Part shown: piece after piece, positions 26,450-34,623 of the stretch
Position numbering within the stretch: the first letter of the stretch is position 1
Layout: every line of letters starts with the position of its first letter
NCBI GenBank assembly: GCA_022484565.1
Contig: JAKVKZ010000011.1
Location: 1 to 61,249 of the forward strand
Direction: 5' to 3'
Origin: Muribaculaceae bacterium
GTDB lineage: Bacteria > Bacteroidota > Bacteroidia > Bacteroidales > Muribaculaceae
Length of the DNA stretch: 61,249 nt
Made by a program: the position numbers and the translations under genes
Notes under the pieces: model-generated
Told to the model about the DNA's origin: nothing
What the model saw: only the letters and a program-made list of their open reading frames with translations
The model's database searches: none

Positions 26450-27031
26450 ATGCCAAATCTATTCATCGTTTCAGGGTGCAACGGCGCTGGCAAGACCACT
26501 GCCTCCTACACCGTGTTGCCCGAAATTCTCGGCTGCGAGGAGTTTGTCAATGCCGACGAGATTGCTAAAGGCCTGTCGCCTTTCAATCCCAAGGGCGTCG
26601 CCATCGATGCCGGTCGCGTAATGCTCATGCGCATGGACTCGCTCATCAAGCAGAAGCAGACGTTCTCCATCGAAACCACCCTCGCCATAAAAATGTACGA
26701 GAAGTTGGTGCAGAACGTCCAGAAGCAGGGCTATGCGGTTTCCCTCATTTATTTCTGGCTCAAATCGCCTGAACTGGCCATGCAGCGTGTGGCCACGCGA
26801 GTTGCTTCCGGCGGACACGACATCCCTGTCGACACCATTTTCCGCCGTTATGAAAGTGGCATCAACAACCTCTTCAACATTTACCTTCCGCTGGTCGATT
26901 ATTGCCTGATAGTCGATAACAGTTCCTCTCCAAGCGTCCTCGTCGCTGAAAAGCGGAAAGATGAGGATATCAAAATCTATAATCAAGCAATTTTTAATGA
27001 AATGCAAAGCCATGTCAAGCAAGAAGAATAA
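26450..27031 (+). CDS. Zeta-toxin-like P-loop kinase
   Basis: A 194-residue protein from the ATG at 26450. It begins MPNLFIVSGCNGAGKTTAS, a normal family N-terminus. A GTG at 26321 would add 43 unconserved-looking residues overlapping the previous gene. Walker A is GCNGAGKTT near residues 9-17. NADEIAKGLSPF and SIETTLA follow, and a conserved RV..RV..GGHDIP segment lies downstream. Zeta toxins phosphorylate UDP-GlcNAc. In Bacteroidetes such stand-alone proteins often come with a small downstream gene, as here. Whether it is toxic is unknown. Confidence 0.8.
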   Translation: MPNLFIVSGCNGAGKTTASYTVLPEILGCEEFVNADEIAKGLSPFNPKGVAIDAGRVMLMRMDSLIKQKQTFSIETTLAIKMYEKLVQNVQKQGYAVSLIYFWLKSPELAMQRVATRVASGGHDIPVDTIFRRYESGINNLFNIYLPLVDYCLIVDNSSSPSVLVAEKRKDEDIKIYNQAIFNEMQSHVKQEE

Positions 27032-27215
27032 CAAACCTACTGAAACGCCCGACGACATGGGCGAAAAAATCAAAGAGGGCATTGCACTTTCCTACCGAAA
27101 ACTCCTTGAAAGCAAAGCCCAGGAAGATCAGAGCCTCGTCTTTGAAAACGGCGACGGCAAAATTGTGTATGTCAAGGCAAAGGACTTGCTGAAAAAGAAG
27201 GATTTCCGCCTTTAG
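27012..27215 (+). CDS. Small partner protein of the zeta-like kinase
   Basis: A 67-residue protein from the ATG at 27012, which overlaps the kinase gene by 20 bases. It is lysine-rich, with a central helix (GEKIKEGIALSYRKLLESKA) and a small beta hairpin (SLVFENGDGKIVYVKAKDLL). The overlap indicates coupled translation, and the position suggests an antitoxin or regulatory subunit; that role is inferred from context. An in-frame start at 26961 is less likely because it lies deep in the kinase gene. Confidence 0.68.
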   Translation: MSSKKNNKPTETPDDMGEKIKEGIALSYRKLLESKAQEDQSLVFENGDGKIVYVKAKDLLKKKDFRL

Positions 27216-27236
27216 TTCCGCAAGCGATGCCTATTT

Positions 27237-29024
27237 ATGGAAGCTAAGCAATATTATGCCTCGTTGTCGGCTTCAGCCCGCGCTGAGCGGAGCAGGTTGT
27301 CGCGGAGCATCACTCTTATATCCACACTCCGATTGGCGACGGTGATTGCCGCCATTGCGGCGGTGTGGATTTTTTGGTCGAGCACTCCGGCTGTCATCGG
27401 CATAATCCTTATTGCCATCGCAGCTTTCCTTTTCCTTGTGAAATATCACGACCGCCTTTTCAGCTCCCGTGCCATGCAGGATGCCCTGATTGCCATTGCC
27501 GGCGACGGACTTGCGCGGATTGCCCTCGACCTGAAGAAAATGCCTGCCGGCGAGCGGTACATCTCGTCGCGCCACCAGTACACCTACGATTTGGACGTGT
27601 TCGGCACTGATTCACTTTTCTCGCTGCTCTCATCCACTGCCACCGTTGCAGGCTCCGACCTCCTTGCTGAACACCTTGCCGCACCCGATTCGCTCCGCAC
27701 TTCCATCGCAATGCGACAGCAGGCCATAAAAGAGCTGTCGGAAAACGTGGATTTCCGCACTCATTTCCGTGCGCTCGGCATTATGGCTCAAAATGAAAAT
27801 GCCGATTCTGTCCCTCTTGATTTCTCCAAGATTCCCGATTTCAAAATCAGCGGTTGGCAGCGCGCCGTCACTTGGATTGCGCCTTCGGCAATAGGCGTGC
27901 TCATCATTCTTGAGGCCATAGGCTTTGCCGTCACTCCGTTGCTAATCCTTGCCATCATTGTCTCCATCGTGCTGGCGGGCATAGGAGCAAAGCGCGTCGG
28001 ACATCTCCACAGCACGCTCGATACGATTGTGAAGCAGATTTCAGCGTTTCATTCACTGCTGCGCCAAATTGAAGACACCGATTTCAATTCTCCGCTGCTC
28101 ATTAGTCTGCAAGGCGGGCTTCGCACTGGCGAAGTCACCGCCTCGGTAGCTTCCGAGCGGCTTGCCCGGATTCTCACCAATCTCGACCAACGCTACAACT
28201 GGCTCAGCTATCTTATTCTCAACTGCCTGCTTCAATGGGACTATCGCCAAATCATCAATGCTGGCCACTGGATGAAGCTTTATCGCCAGTCACTTTCCGA
28301 TTGGCAGAATGTGCTGAGCAGTTTCGATGAACTTTCCGCCCTCGCCACTTTCAGTTTCCACAACCCCGCTTATTGCTTCCCCGAAGTCGTGGCCGACGGC
28401 GACAACACCGTCATCGAAGCCGTACAAATGGGGCATCCGCTCATCCCGTCGCAGCGTTGCGTCTGCAATGATGTGCGCAGCATGGCGGCAGGCGATTTCA
28501 TGGTGGTTACCGGAGCGAATATGGCTGGCAAAAGCACCTATCTCCGCACTGTCGGTGTGAATTATCTCCTTGCCCTTATCGGTGCGCCGGTTTTTGCCAA
28601 GTCGATGCGTTTCAAGCCTGTCACGCTCTTCACTGGCCTCCGCACATCCGATTCACTTCACGACAACGAATCATATTTCTTCGCCGAGCTTTCACGGCTT
28701 CAATCGATTGTTAGGCGTGCCACCGCTGGCGAACCGATGTTCGTCATCCTCGACGAAATTCTGCGCGGCACCAACTCAATCGACAAGCAAAAAGGTTCCT
28801 TGGCACTGGTCAGCAAGCTCACAGCACTCGGCGTCACTGGCATTATTGCCACCCACGACCTCACTCTTGGCACTCTTGCCGACAAATTCCCGCTCCACGT
28901 GTTCAATCGCTGCTTCGAGGCTGAAATTGAAGGCACCACAATGAAATTCTCCTATCTCCTCCAGCCGGGCATCGCCAAGAACATGAACGCTTCTTTCCTG
29001 ATGCATCAAATGGGCATCACTTGA
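27237..29024 (+). CDS. Membrane-anchored MutS-family ATPase
   Basis: A 595-residue protein. Two hydrophobic pairs near residues 33-68 and 211-250 are transmembrane segments, and the C-terminal third is a MutS-type ATPase. Walker A is TGANMAGKST near 425-434, SDSLHDNESYFFAEL carries the Q-loop/signature area, the Walker B strand is FVILDEILRGTNS, and ATHDLTLG contains the switch histidine. The mismatch-recognition domain of true MutS is missing, and the core and lever regions are short. This family is common in Bacteroidetes and its role is unknown. It follows the zeta pair by 21 bp. Confidence 0.85.
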   Translation: MEAKQYYASLSASARAERSRLSRSITLISTLRLATVIAAIAAVWIFWSSTPAVIGIILIAIAAFLFLVKYHDRLFSSRAMQDALIAIAGDGLARIALDLKKMPAGERYISSRHQYTYDLDVFGTDSLFSLLSSTATVAGSDLLAEHLAAPDSLRTSIAMRQQAIKELSENVDFRTHFRALGIMAQNENADSVPLDFSKIPDFKISGWQRAVTWIAPSAIGVLIILEAIGFAVTPLLILAIIVSIVLAGIGAKRVGHLHSTLDTIVKQISAFHSLLRQIEDTDFNSPLLISLQGGLRTGEVTASVASERLARILTNLDQRYNWLSYLILNCLLQWDYRQIINAGHWMKLYRQSLSDWQNVLSSFDELSALATFSFHNPAYCFPEVVADGDNTVIEAVQMGHPLIPSQRCVCNDVRSMAAGDFMVVTGANMAGKSTYLRTVGVNYLLALIGAPVFAKSMRFKPVTLFTGLRTSDSLHDNESYFFAELSRLQSIVRRATAGEPMFVILDEILRGTNSIDKQKGSLALVSKLTALGVTGIIATHDLTLGTLADKFPLHVFNRCFEAEIEGTTMKFSYLLQPGIAKNMNASFLMHQMGIT

Positions 29025-29077
29025 TATTTAATGTCACTCGTGAGCATATTACACTGCAATGTCAAAACTATATTTAT

Positions 29078-29125
29078 CTGCAAAACAACTGCAAAAAGAC
29101 ACAATAAATGTACCCTTTTGCAGTT
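29078..29125 (+). promoter_or_regulatory. CTGCAAAA operator array upstream of the AbiE pair
   Basis: CTGCAAAA occurs at 29078-29085 and 29089-29096, and its complement TTTTGCAG at 29116-29123. The second and third copies form a perfect 10-bp inverted repeat (AACTGCAAAA / TTTTGCAGTT) with a 19-base spacer. AbiEi antitoxins are known to repress their own promoter through inverted repeats, so this is the likely operator. The start codon is 20 bp downstream. Confidence 0.62.
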
Positions 29126-29145
29126 ATATTGTAAAATGAATCAAT

Positions 29146-29946
29146 ATGGAAGATTTATCTTTAGCTGCATGGGTTGACAATAGGTCCAAAAAAGGACTTT
29201 ATTGTTTTACCAAAAAAGAGATATTAAATGCTCTAAGCAATGTGAAGAAGAATACTATAAAAATGGCTCTTCACAGACTTATTTGTTCCCGACGAATAAT
29301 ATCACCTTGGCACAACTTTTACATGGCCGTACCAGAGGAATATGCGTTGAAAGGCGTTGTCCCCCAGAACCTATACATTGACCAGCTGATGCATTTTTTA
29401 GGGAAAGATTATTATGTATGTCTCATGAATGCTGCATCTCTTCACGGTGCCGCACATCAGGCAGTGATGACATATTCTGTAATGACATCGGTTCCATCAC
29501 TGCGTAGCACAACGAACGGAGATATGCAGACAAACTTCTATTCACGCAAAAATGTACCCATGAAGTTTGTGGTTCAACGCAAGACAAAGACTGGATATTA
29601 TAACGTGTCGTCACCAGAACTTACTGCACTGGATTTAATTTCTCGATACAAGGAAGTGGGCGGACTGAACAGGGTGGCAGTAATAATGAATGAACTGGTG
29701 GAAGCAATGGACATGAGCAAAATGAGTGAAGAACTGCTATCATTTTTTTCTATTGCCGATGTGCAAAAATTAGGTTACATATTAGACACAGTATTAGATG
29801 AACATAATTTGGCCGACAAATTATATGACTTGGCACATGCCAGATTCAGAAAAACGGCACTAAAAAGGTCGAAGCAAGCTGATAGTGCCGAAATGGACAA
29901 AAAATGGAAAATACTAATTAACGAAAATATCATTGTAGAAGAATGA
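29146..29946 (+). CDS. AbiEi-like type IV antitoxin
   Basis: A 266-residue protein. The N-terminal winged-helix region (FTKKEILNALSNVKKNTIKMALHRLICSRRII is the span, residues about 22-55) is of the DNA-binding kind found in AbiEi. The following alpha/beta domain includes YYVCLMNAASLHGAAHQ and YNVSSPELTALDLI, both typical of the family. In this type the antitoxin does not bind the toxin but opposes its effect, and it represses its own operon. The stop overlaps the toxin start (ATGA). Base composition is more AT-rich than the flanking MutS gene, consistent with a mobile module. Confidence 0.83.
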   Translation: MEDLSLAAWVDNRSKKGLYCFTKKEILNALSNVKKNTIKMALHRLICSRRIISPWHNFYMAVPEEYALKGVVPQNLYIDQLMHFLGKDYYVCLMNAASLHGAAHQAVMTYSVMTSVPSLRSTTNGDMQTNFYSRKNVPMKFVVQRKTKTGYYNVSSPELTALDLISRYKEVGGLNRVAVIMNELVEAMDMSKMSEELLSFFSIADVQKLGYILDTVLDEHNLADKLYDLAHARFRKTALKRSKQADSAEMDKKWKILINENIIVEE

Positions 29947-30746
29947 TACAGATAGGCGCATTAATGGAGCACAGAGCTATTGCACCCTGGACTACTGATA
30001 TGATGGTAGAACAGGATTTGCTTATCTGCCGTGCTATTGTAGAAATCTATAGAGATGAGTTCTTGGCTAAAAGACTCGTTTTCCGTGGAGGAACAGCTTT
30101 GCATAAATTGTTCTTTTCACCTCAGCCACGGTATAGCGAAGACTTAGACTTTGTTCAGATGGAGCCAGAACCGATAAAAGAGACGTTCGACCACCTTTGG
30201 GACGCTTTGTCATTTCTCGGCAAGGGAAAAGTTAAACAGAAAAGGAATAACAACGATATCATATTCCGCGTTGCCTCAGAAAATGACACGGAACTGACGC
30301 TTCGTATCAAGGTCGAGATAAACTGTATGGAACACTTTCACATTCTTCCATTACAGATAGTTCCTTTCAAGATAAACAACCAATGGTTCTCAGGAAGTTG
30401 CTCAATATTGACTTATCAGCTTGAAGAACTTGTTGGAACTAAGTTCAGAGCACTTTATCAGCGACGCAAAGGAAGGGATTTGTTCGACCTCTACACAGCC
30501 CTGACAAGGGCTGAACTGAACATGGACAGCGTCTTGCAATGCTACGAACGTTACATGACCTTTACAACAGATCATCTTCCAACATACAAGGAATATGTGG
30601 CAAATATGGAAGAAAAAATGCTCGATGATGAATTTCTTGGTGACACCACTGGATTACTTCAACCTTCACTGAAATTCAGTCCTAAGGAAGGTTACAAACT
30701 TATAAAACGAATGATGATAGACAGACTACCCGGTGACAGAGATTAA
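29943..30746 (+). CDS. AbiEii-like nucleotidyltransferase toxin
   Basis: A 267-residue toxin of the AbiEii/AbiGii family. FRGGTALHK at 47-55 and RYSEDLDF at 63-70 give the nucleotidyltransferase GG...S and D-x-D motifs. KVEIN near 130 supplies the third acidic residue. ELVGTKFRALYQRRKGRDLFDLY is the usual C-terminal signature. Characterised relatives add nucleotides to tRNA ends and cause abortive infection. All catalytic residues are present, so the pair looks intact. Confidence 0.88.
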   Translation: MIQIGALMEHRAIAPWTTDMMVEQDLLICRAIVEIYRDEFLAKRLVFRGGTALHKLFFSPQPRYSEDLDFVQMEPEPIKETFDHLWDALSFLGKGKVKQKRNNNDIIFRVASENDTELTLRIKVEINCMEHFHILPLQIVPFKINNQWFSGSCSILTYQLEELVGTKFRALYQRRKGRDLFDLYTALTRAELNMDSVLQCYERYMTFTTDHLPTYKEYVANMEEKMLDDEFLGDTTGLLQPSLKFSPKEGYKLIKRMMIDRLPGDRD

Positions 30747-30837
30747 ATATCGTGTTGCTATACAAGATGTCTCTCTTTTCTCTTGCATTTGTCGATAAAA
30801 GTGTGCAACTTTGGCGCGTGAATAAAATATTACTGTC

Positions 30838-31281
30838 ATGACACGTAGATTTGCTCTTATCTTTTTCTGCCTCGCCCTGCTGGCTTTCGGCGCTTTAGCG
30901 CAAAGCCGCTACTACTGCCGTTATTGCGGCGCAAGTGCAGGCAGCGTCTATTCCCTCACCCACAGCAAATGCGAACATTCCCCTCTCGGCTCTTATGAAG
31001 GCTATCACGAACCTTACGACGGCCCGATTCAGCAACGCTATTACTGCATGTATTGCGGTGCGGGCGCAAGCAGCCTCTATTCACTCACCCATAGCAAATG
31101 CGAACATTCGTCGCTTGGAGCTTACGAAGGCTACCATGTTCCTTATGAAGGCGGCATAAAGTCGCGTTATTACTGCCGTTATTGTGGTGAAGGCGCAAGT
31201 TCCATCTACTCTCTCACCCACAGCAAATGTTCACATTCACCCCTCGGCTCTTACGAGGGCTATCATGTACCTCTCCGCTGA
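30838..31281 (+). CDS. Small secreted protein of three Cys/His repeats
   Basis: A 147-residue protein with a signal peptide (ALIFFCLALLAFGALA). The mature part is three near-identical 43-residue repeats, each YYCxYCG...YSLTHSKCxHS.LG.YEGYH. Each repeat has two cysteines in C-x-x-C, a later H-x-x-x-C-x-H and a final Tyr-His, so each could bind one zinc. Similar C..C...C.H repeats occur in other Bacteroidetes proteins of unknown role. The YkvA gene follows after five bases. Confidence 0.75.
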   Translation: MTRRFALIFFCLALLAFGALAQSRYYCRYCGASAGSVYSLTHSKCEHSPLGSYEGYHEPYDGPIQQRYYCMYCGAGASSLYSLTHSKCEHSSLGAYEGYHVPYEGGIKSRYYCRYCGEGASSIYSLTHSKCSHSPLGSYEGYHVPLR

Positions 31282-31286
31282 TTTCC

Positions 31287-31637
31287 ATGGATGCCAACAT
31301 TAATCTTCATCCTGCCGACGGTTCAAAGCCTCCACGCTGGAAAGTTGTCCTCGCTTGGGTGTGGCTCGCTGCAGCCGTCGCCTACGATGTTCTGCCCGCC
31401 GATTTCATTCCCGACATTCCTTTCATCGGTTGGATCGACGACTTTTTCTTCTCGGCAGCCGCAATCGCCAATCTCATTGAGCAGCTCGGCGGAAGCAAGG
31501 CCAAGAAAGTTGCCCATGTGGTAAGGTGGGTTGAGGTGTTCGGCTGGCTCAAATGGGTACTTCTCGCAGCCTTCATCATTATGGTCATTGTAGCGATTGT
31601 CGTCGCAGTGATTCTCGGTTATGCCATTTTCAGCTGA
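31287..31637 (+). CDS. YkvA/DUF1232 membrane protein, copy 1
   Basis: A 116-residue protein from the ATG at 31287; an upstream in-frame start would overlap the repeat protein. VLPADFIPDIPFIGWIDD is the DUF1232 signature. It is flanked by one hydrophobic segment near the N-terminus and a strong C-terminal one (VLLAAFIIMVIVAIVVAVILGYAIF is the span). The function of the family is unknown. The last 23 bases before its stop recur at 34572-34594. A second, different family member lies at 36242. Confidence 0.82.
   Translation: MDANINLHPADGSKPPRWKVVLAWVWLAAAVAYDVLPADFIPDIPFIGWIDDFFFSAAAIANLIEQLGGSKAKKVAHVVRWVEVFGWLKWVLLAAFIIMVIVAIVVAVILGYAIFS
31611..31633. repeat. 23-bp direct repeat, left copy
   Basis: This segment at the end of the YkvA gene is identical to 34572-34594. 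In both places the next base is C or T and then TGA. The two copies enclose 2.9 kb holding the acyltransferase, nitroreductase and AraC genes. Confidence 0.8.
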
Positions 31638-31665
31638 TACGGTTTTGATGGCATTTTATCCGCAT

Positions 31666-32853
31666 TTATCCCCTTCGATTTCTTGCTTTTTTGTGAAGTA
31701 GCTTTTCCTTTAGCCATTCGCGCACAGGGAGGTCGTAGAGTTTCAGTGATGCGTAGGCCAAGCCTATCGAAAGCATGAACACCGAAATGCCCACGAAGAT
31801 GTGTACCTGCAATGGCGCGTTCGCATGCCCCGCTGCCCATGTCTTTTGAAGGTAAACCAGCGGCAGATGCATGATGTAGAGCGGATAGGAGATGAAGCCA
31901 AGGAACTTGCAGGCGGCAATCCATTTCTTGCCTTTCACAACGCTGCCGGCACCGATGCTCACCACGAGCGGGAAAATCACGAGGATTACTATTGTTTCGT
32001 ACAGGCCGTTAATCCACAGGTTCGATTCACCTCCCAATCGGGGCATGATTTGTATACCTGCCACAATGAGCGAGCAGAGCAGAAAGCCGCCCTTCACTTT
32101 TATCAGTTTGTTTAGGCGAGATATTAGCAGACCTACGAAGAACGGATAGAGCAGGCGTGTAAAGCCTATGGTGATTTGTTCGGTGTCAATGCTCCATCCA
32201 CCAATTACGGTGTAGGCAGCATAGTCACGATTGCCCCAAAGCCCCAGAATGTCGATGTTCATTGTTAGATTGACGGTGAGCAGTGCAAAGAATGCAACCA
32301 GCACTATCAGCAGCTTGGTCTTGAAATGACGAATGAACAGGGCATAGAATATATTTGCAATGTATTCATAAAATAGCGACCATGCCGTATCTACAAGTGG
32401 ATAGGTCACCATGTCATAACGAATGTTCATCCAGCTGCCGAATGCCGGAAACATGAGGCAGCCCAACGCAAACATCACGAGCAATTTCCACACTGGTGTG
32501 CTGTCAACAGGCGGTGCAAATGGTGCTCCAGTGAAATAGAACATGAACAGTCCGAAAATTGTTGCGAGAATCACCAACGGATGAAGGCGTATCAGTCTGC
32601 GCTTGGCAAAATCGCCCAGCGACATACGGTCCCAACGGTCGTCGTAGGCATATCCGATGACGAATCCCGAAAGCACATAGAAAAAGTCCACCCCCAGATA
32701 GCCGTGATTGATGAACTCTTGATAGACTGGGCCTCTTGAATAAGTTTCGCATAAATGGAAAGCGACGACAATCATTGCAGCCACTCCGCGAAGTCCGTCG
32801 AGAATCTCGTATCTTGGCTTCGATGCAAGGTAAATGGAGTTTTGTGTCATCAT
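31666..32853 (-). CDS. Acyltransferase 3 family membrane protein (OafA-like)
   Basis: A 395-residue integral membrane protein that transfers acyl groups to sugars or other acceptors. The family N-terminus YEILDGLRGVAAMIVVAFHL contains the catalytic-type histidine, and about ten hydrophobic segments follow. The start is the ATG at 32853, which overlaps the stop of the nitroreductase gene (TGATG); a TTG at 32868 is less likely. The tail is basic (KEKLLHKKARNRRG). The substrate cannot be told from the sequence. Confidence 0.87.
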   Translation of the reverse strand: MMTQNSIYLASKPRYEILDGLRGVAAMIVVAFHLCETYSRGPVYQEFINHGYLGVDFFYVLSGFVIGYAYDDRWDRMSLGDFAKRRLIRLHPLVILATIFGLFMFYFTGAPFAPPVDSTPVWKLLVMFALGCLMFPAFGSWMNIRYDMVTYPLVDTAWSLFYEYIANIFYALFIRHFKTKLLIVLVAFFALLTVNLTMNIDILGLWGNRDYAAYTVIGGWSIDTEQITIGFTRLLYPFFVGLLISRLNKLIKVKGGFLLCSLIVAGIQIMPRLGGESNLWINGLYETIVILVIFPLVVSIGAGSVVKGKKWIAACKFLGFISYPLYIMHLPLVYLQKTWAAGHANAPLQVHIFVGISVFMLSIGLAYASLKLYDLPVREWLKEKLLHKKARNRRG

Positions 32854-33452
32854 CACCACTTGTTCCAATGAACCTTATTTTCCACTGTCGCCTTGATTTG
32901 TGCAGGGATTTCAGGATTGGTTATTGAATATCCCATACACACGAGTGCTGGAAGATAATATCCAGCGGGGCTTTTGATAAACTCCTTAATTTGGTCAGGC
33001 TCTTTCTTTACGGGAATGTGGACCACTGAGCCAAGCCCTTCGGCGGTGGCTGCAAGCAGAATGTTCTCAATCAGTGCCCATGCCGCACCCAAGTCCATCA
33101 GCCCATAATCGTTAGTGGCACTCTTCAAGTCGTATTTCAGCTTGAAAAATGGCAGAATGACGCATGCCGCTTCCTCCACCATTGTGCGTTGCTTGGGGAA
33201 TGCGATCTTAAACATTTCCTGTTGAGGAGTTTTAGGTTCGATGATACGGCAGGGATATGGCTTGATGATTTTCGCCAATTCCTTGATTATTGACTTGTCG
33301 GTTAGTGTAACCAGTTCCCACTGGCGCTGATGGTTAGATGACGGTGCTTTAAGCCCTGCGTCAAGAATGCTCTCCAGTGCATCCTGCTGTATCGGCTTGT
33401 CCTGAAATTGCCTGATACTTCTTCTTCGGTTGATTACTTCGTAGAATTCCAT
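32853..33452 (-). CDS. Nitroreductase family protein
   Basis: A 199-residue flavoprotein oxidoreductase from the ATG at 33452. RRRSIRQFQDKPI near the N-terminus and APSSNHQRQWELV form the FMN-binding signature. LGAAWALIENILLAATAEGLGS is the usual second motif span. It lies first in a two-gene minus-strand unit with the acyltransferase and is divergent from an AraC regulator that may control it. The natural substrate is unknown. Confidence 0.88.
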   Translation of the reverse strand: MEFYEVINRRRSIRQFQDKPIQQDALESILDAGLKAPSSNHQRQWELVTLTDKSIIKELAKIIKPYPCRIIEPKTPQQEMFKIAFPKQRTMVEEAACVILPFFKLKYDLKSATNDYGLMDLGAAWALIENILLAATAEGLGSVVHIPVKKEPDQIKEFIKSPAGYYLPALVCMGYSITNPEIPAQIKATVENKVHWNKW

Positions 33453-33507
33453 ATTATTTATTGTTTCTGTAACATCCCATTGATTTAATTCCCTCATATT
33501 ATGAGTG

Positions 33508-33515
33508 CAAAGTTA
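33508..33515 (-). promoter_or_regulatory. -7 promoter box of the nitroreductase-acyltransferase unit
   Basis: On the minus strand this reads TAACTTTG, 56 bp before the ATG at 33452. An inverted repeat CAACAA-C-TTGTTG at 33519-33531 lies directly upstream of it and could be a site for the divergent AraC protein. Confidence 0.5.
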
Positions 33516-33623
33516 GAGCAACAACTTGTTGGACATTTGTCGTATATTAGTAAATTCTTGTCGGATATTCACAATAATTCAAGATTTGTTGCTTATTTGC
33601 TTTTTTCCCTTCAAAACTTGCCG

Positions 33624-33631
33624 TATTTTTG
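33624..33631 (+). promoter_or_regulatory. -7 promoter box of the AraC gene
   Basis: TATTTTTG lies 31 bp before the ATG at 33662. The in-frame ATG at 33629 falls within this box, which supports the later start. Confidence 0.55.
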
Positions 33632-33661
33632 CATACGGATAAATTCTTTGAGTTTCGGATT

Positions 33662-34519
33662 ATGGAAGAGACAGTGATTCCCTACGAATTGCCCGAACAG
33701 GCCAACCATTCGTTTTTCTTTATTGATCAGCGGTTGGATTTTAACATGGAGGCCCCTTTGCACCAGCATGATGCATGGGAGTTGTATTGTGTCCTCCATG
33801 GCCATGGGAATCGCACGGCTGGCGACTCACTTCAACCGTTTAAGGCCAATGATGTGGCTCTAATTCCTCCAATGATGTTCCATCGCTGGGATTATGCGCC
33901 CAGCTCTGCTGATGCCGATGGTAAAATCCATTATCTGATGGTGGCTTTCAGCCATAAATTTGTGGAGCGTTGCATGGAAAATTTCCCCGAAATTTGCAAT
34001 CGGTTGCAAGCAACTGAATTTCCTGCTGAAGCGTTAGTGTTTGGCTGCGACAGCGCCCGTAAAATCAAAAGGGTGCTTGGCCGAATGTCAGGACTTGACG
34101 AACTTGGCCGATTGAGTGCCTTTCTATGCCTGCTGCCAACAATTTTCACCTCTGCCGACAGGATTTTGACAGGACGCCCCATTAATATAGAGCGCGATGT
34201 GCGTCGCATTCAGCATGTAAATGAATATGTGATGCAGCATTACGTCCACCAAATTTCCCTTAATGATATTGCAACTGAGATGGGCATGAACCAGTCTTCA
34301 TTCTGCTTTTATTTCAAGAAGCATAAGGGCTTGACGTTTTATCAGTTTGTCACTCAGTATCGTTTGAGCACTGCGTGCAAACTCCTTAGAAATACCCACG
34401 ACCAGATATCCGACATCTGCTACATGGTGGGCTTTAATGATGTCCCTCATTTCGTAAGGGTTTTCACGAGGGAAATAGGCATGTCGCCGAGCAAATACAG
34501 AAAAGAGAAAATAATATGA
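33662..34519 (+). CDS. AraC family transcriptional regulator
   Basis: A 285-residue regulator. The N-terminal cupin-like sensor domain includes LHQHDAWELYCVLHGHGNRTAGD and the span up to FHRWDYAP. The C-terminal two-helix-turn-helix domain runs from about residue 185, with ISLNDIATEMGMNQSSF as the first helix-turn-helix and ISDICYMVGFNDVPHFVRVF as the second, ending GMSPSKYR. It is transcribed away from the nitroreductase/acyltransferase unit, a common layout for a regulator and its target. The ligand is unknown. Confidence 0.9.
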   Translation: MEETVIPYELPEQANHSFFFIDQRLDFNMEAPLHQHDAWELYCVLHGHGNRTAGDSLQPFKANDVALIPPMMFHRWDYAPSSADADGKIHYLMVAFSHKFVERCMENFPEICNRLQATEFPAEALVFGCDSARKIKRVLGRMSGLDELGRLSAFLCLLPTIFTSADRILTGRPINIERDVRRIQHVNEYVMQHYVHQISLNDIATEMGMNQSSFCFYFKKHKGLTFYQFVTQYRLSTACKLLRNTHDQISDICYMVGFNDVPHFVRVFTREIGMSPSKYRKEKII

Positions 34520-34571
34520 CATATTACTGTTGTAACTGAATGGCCTCAAAATGGGTGTAGTCCTGGCATAA

Positions 34572-34594
34572 ATTCTCGGTTATGCCATTTTCAG
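34572..34594. repeat. 23-bp direct repeat, right copy
   Basis: An exact copy of 31611-31633, here in non-coding DNA between the AraC and MFS genes. It looks like a leftover end of a YkvA gene. Confidence 0.8.
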
Positions 34595-34623
34595 TTGAGT
34601 CCAGTTGATTCCGTTCAGAATAA

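Noticed and set aside
33519-33531. CAACAA-C-TTGTTG as a proven AraC operator
   Set aside because: AraC sites are usually direct repeats. The palindrome is short and could be chance, so it is only mentioned with the promoter.
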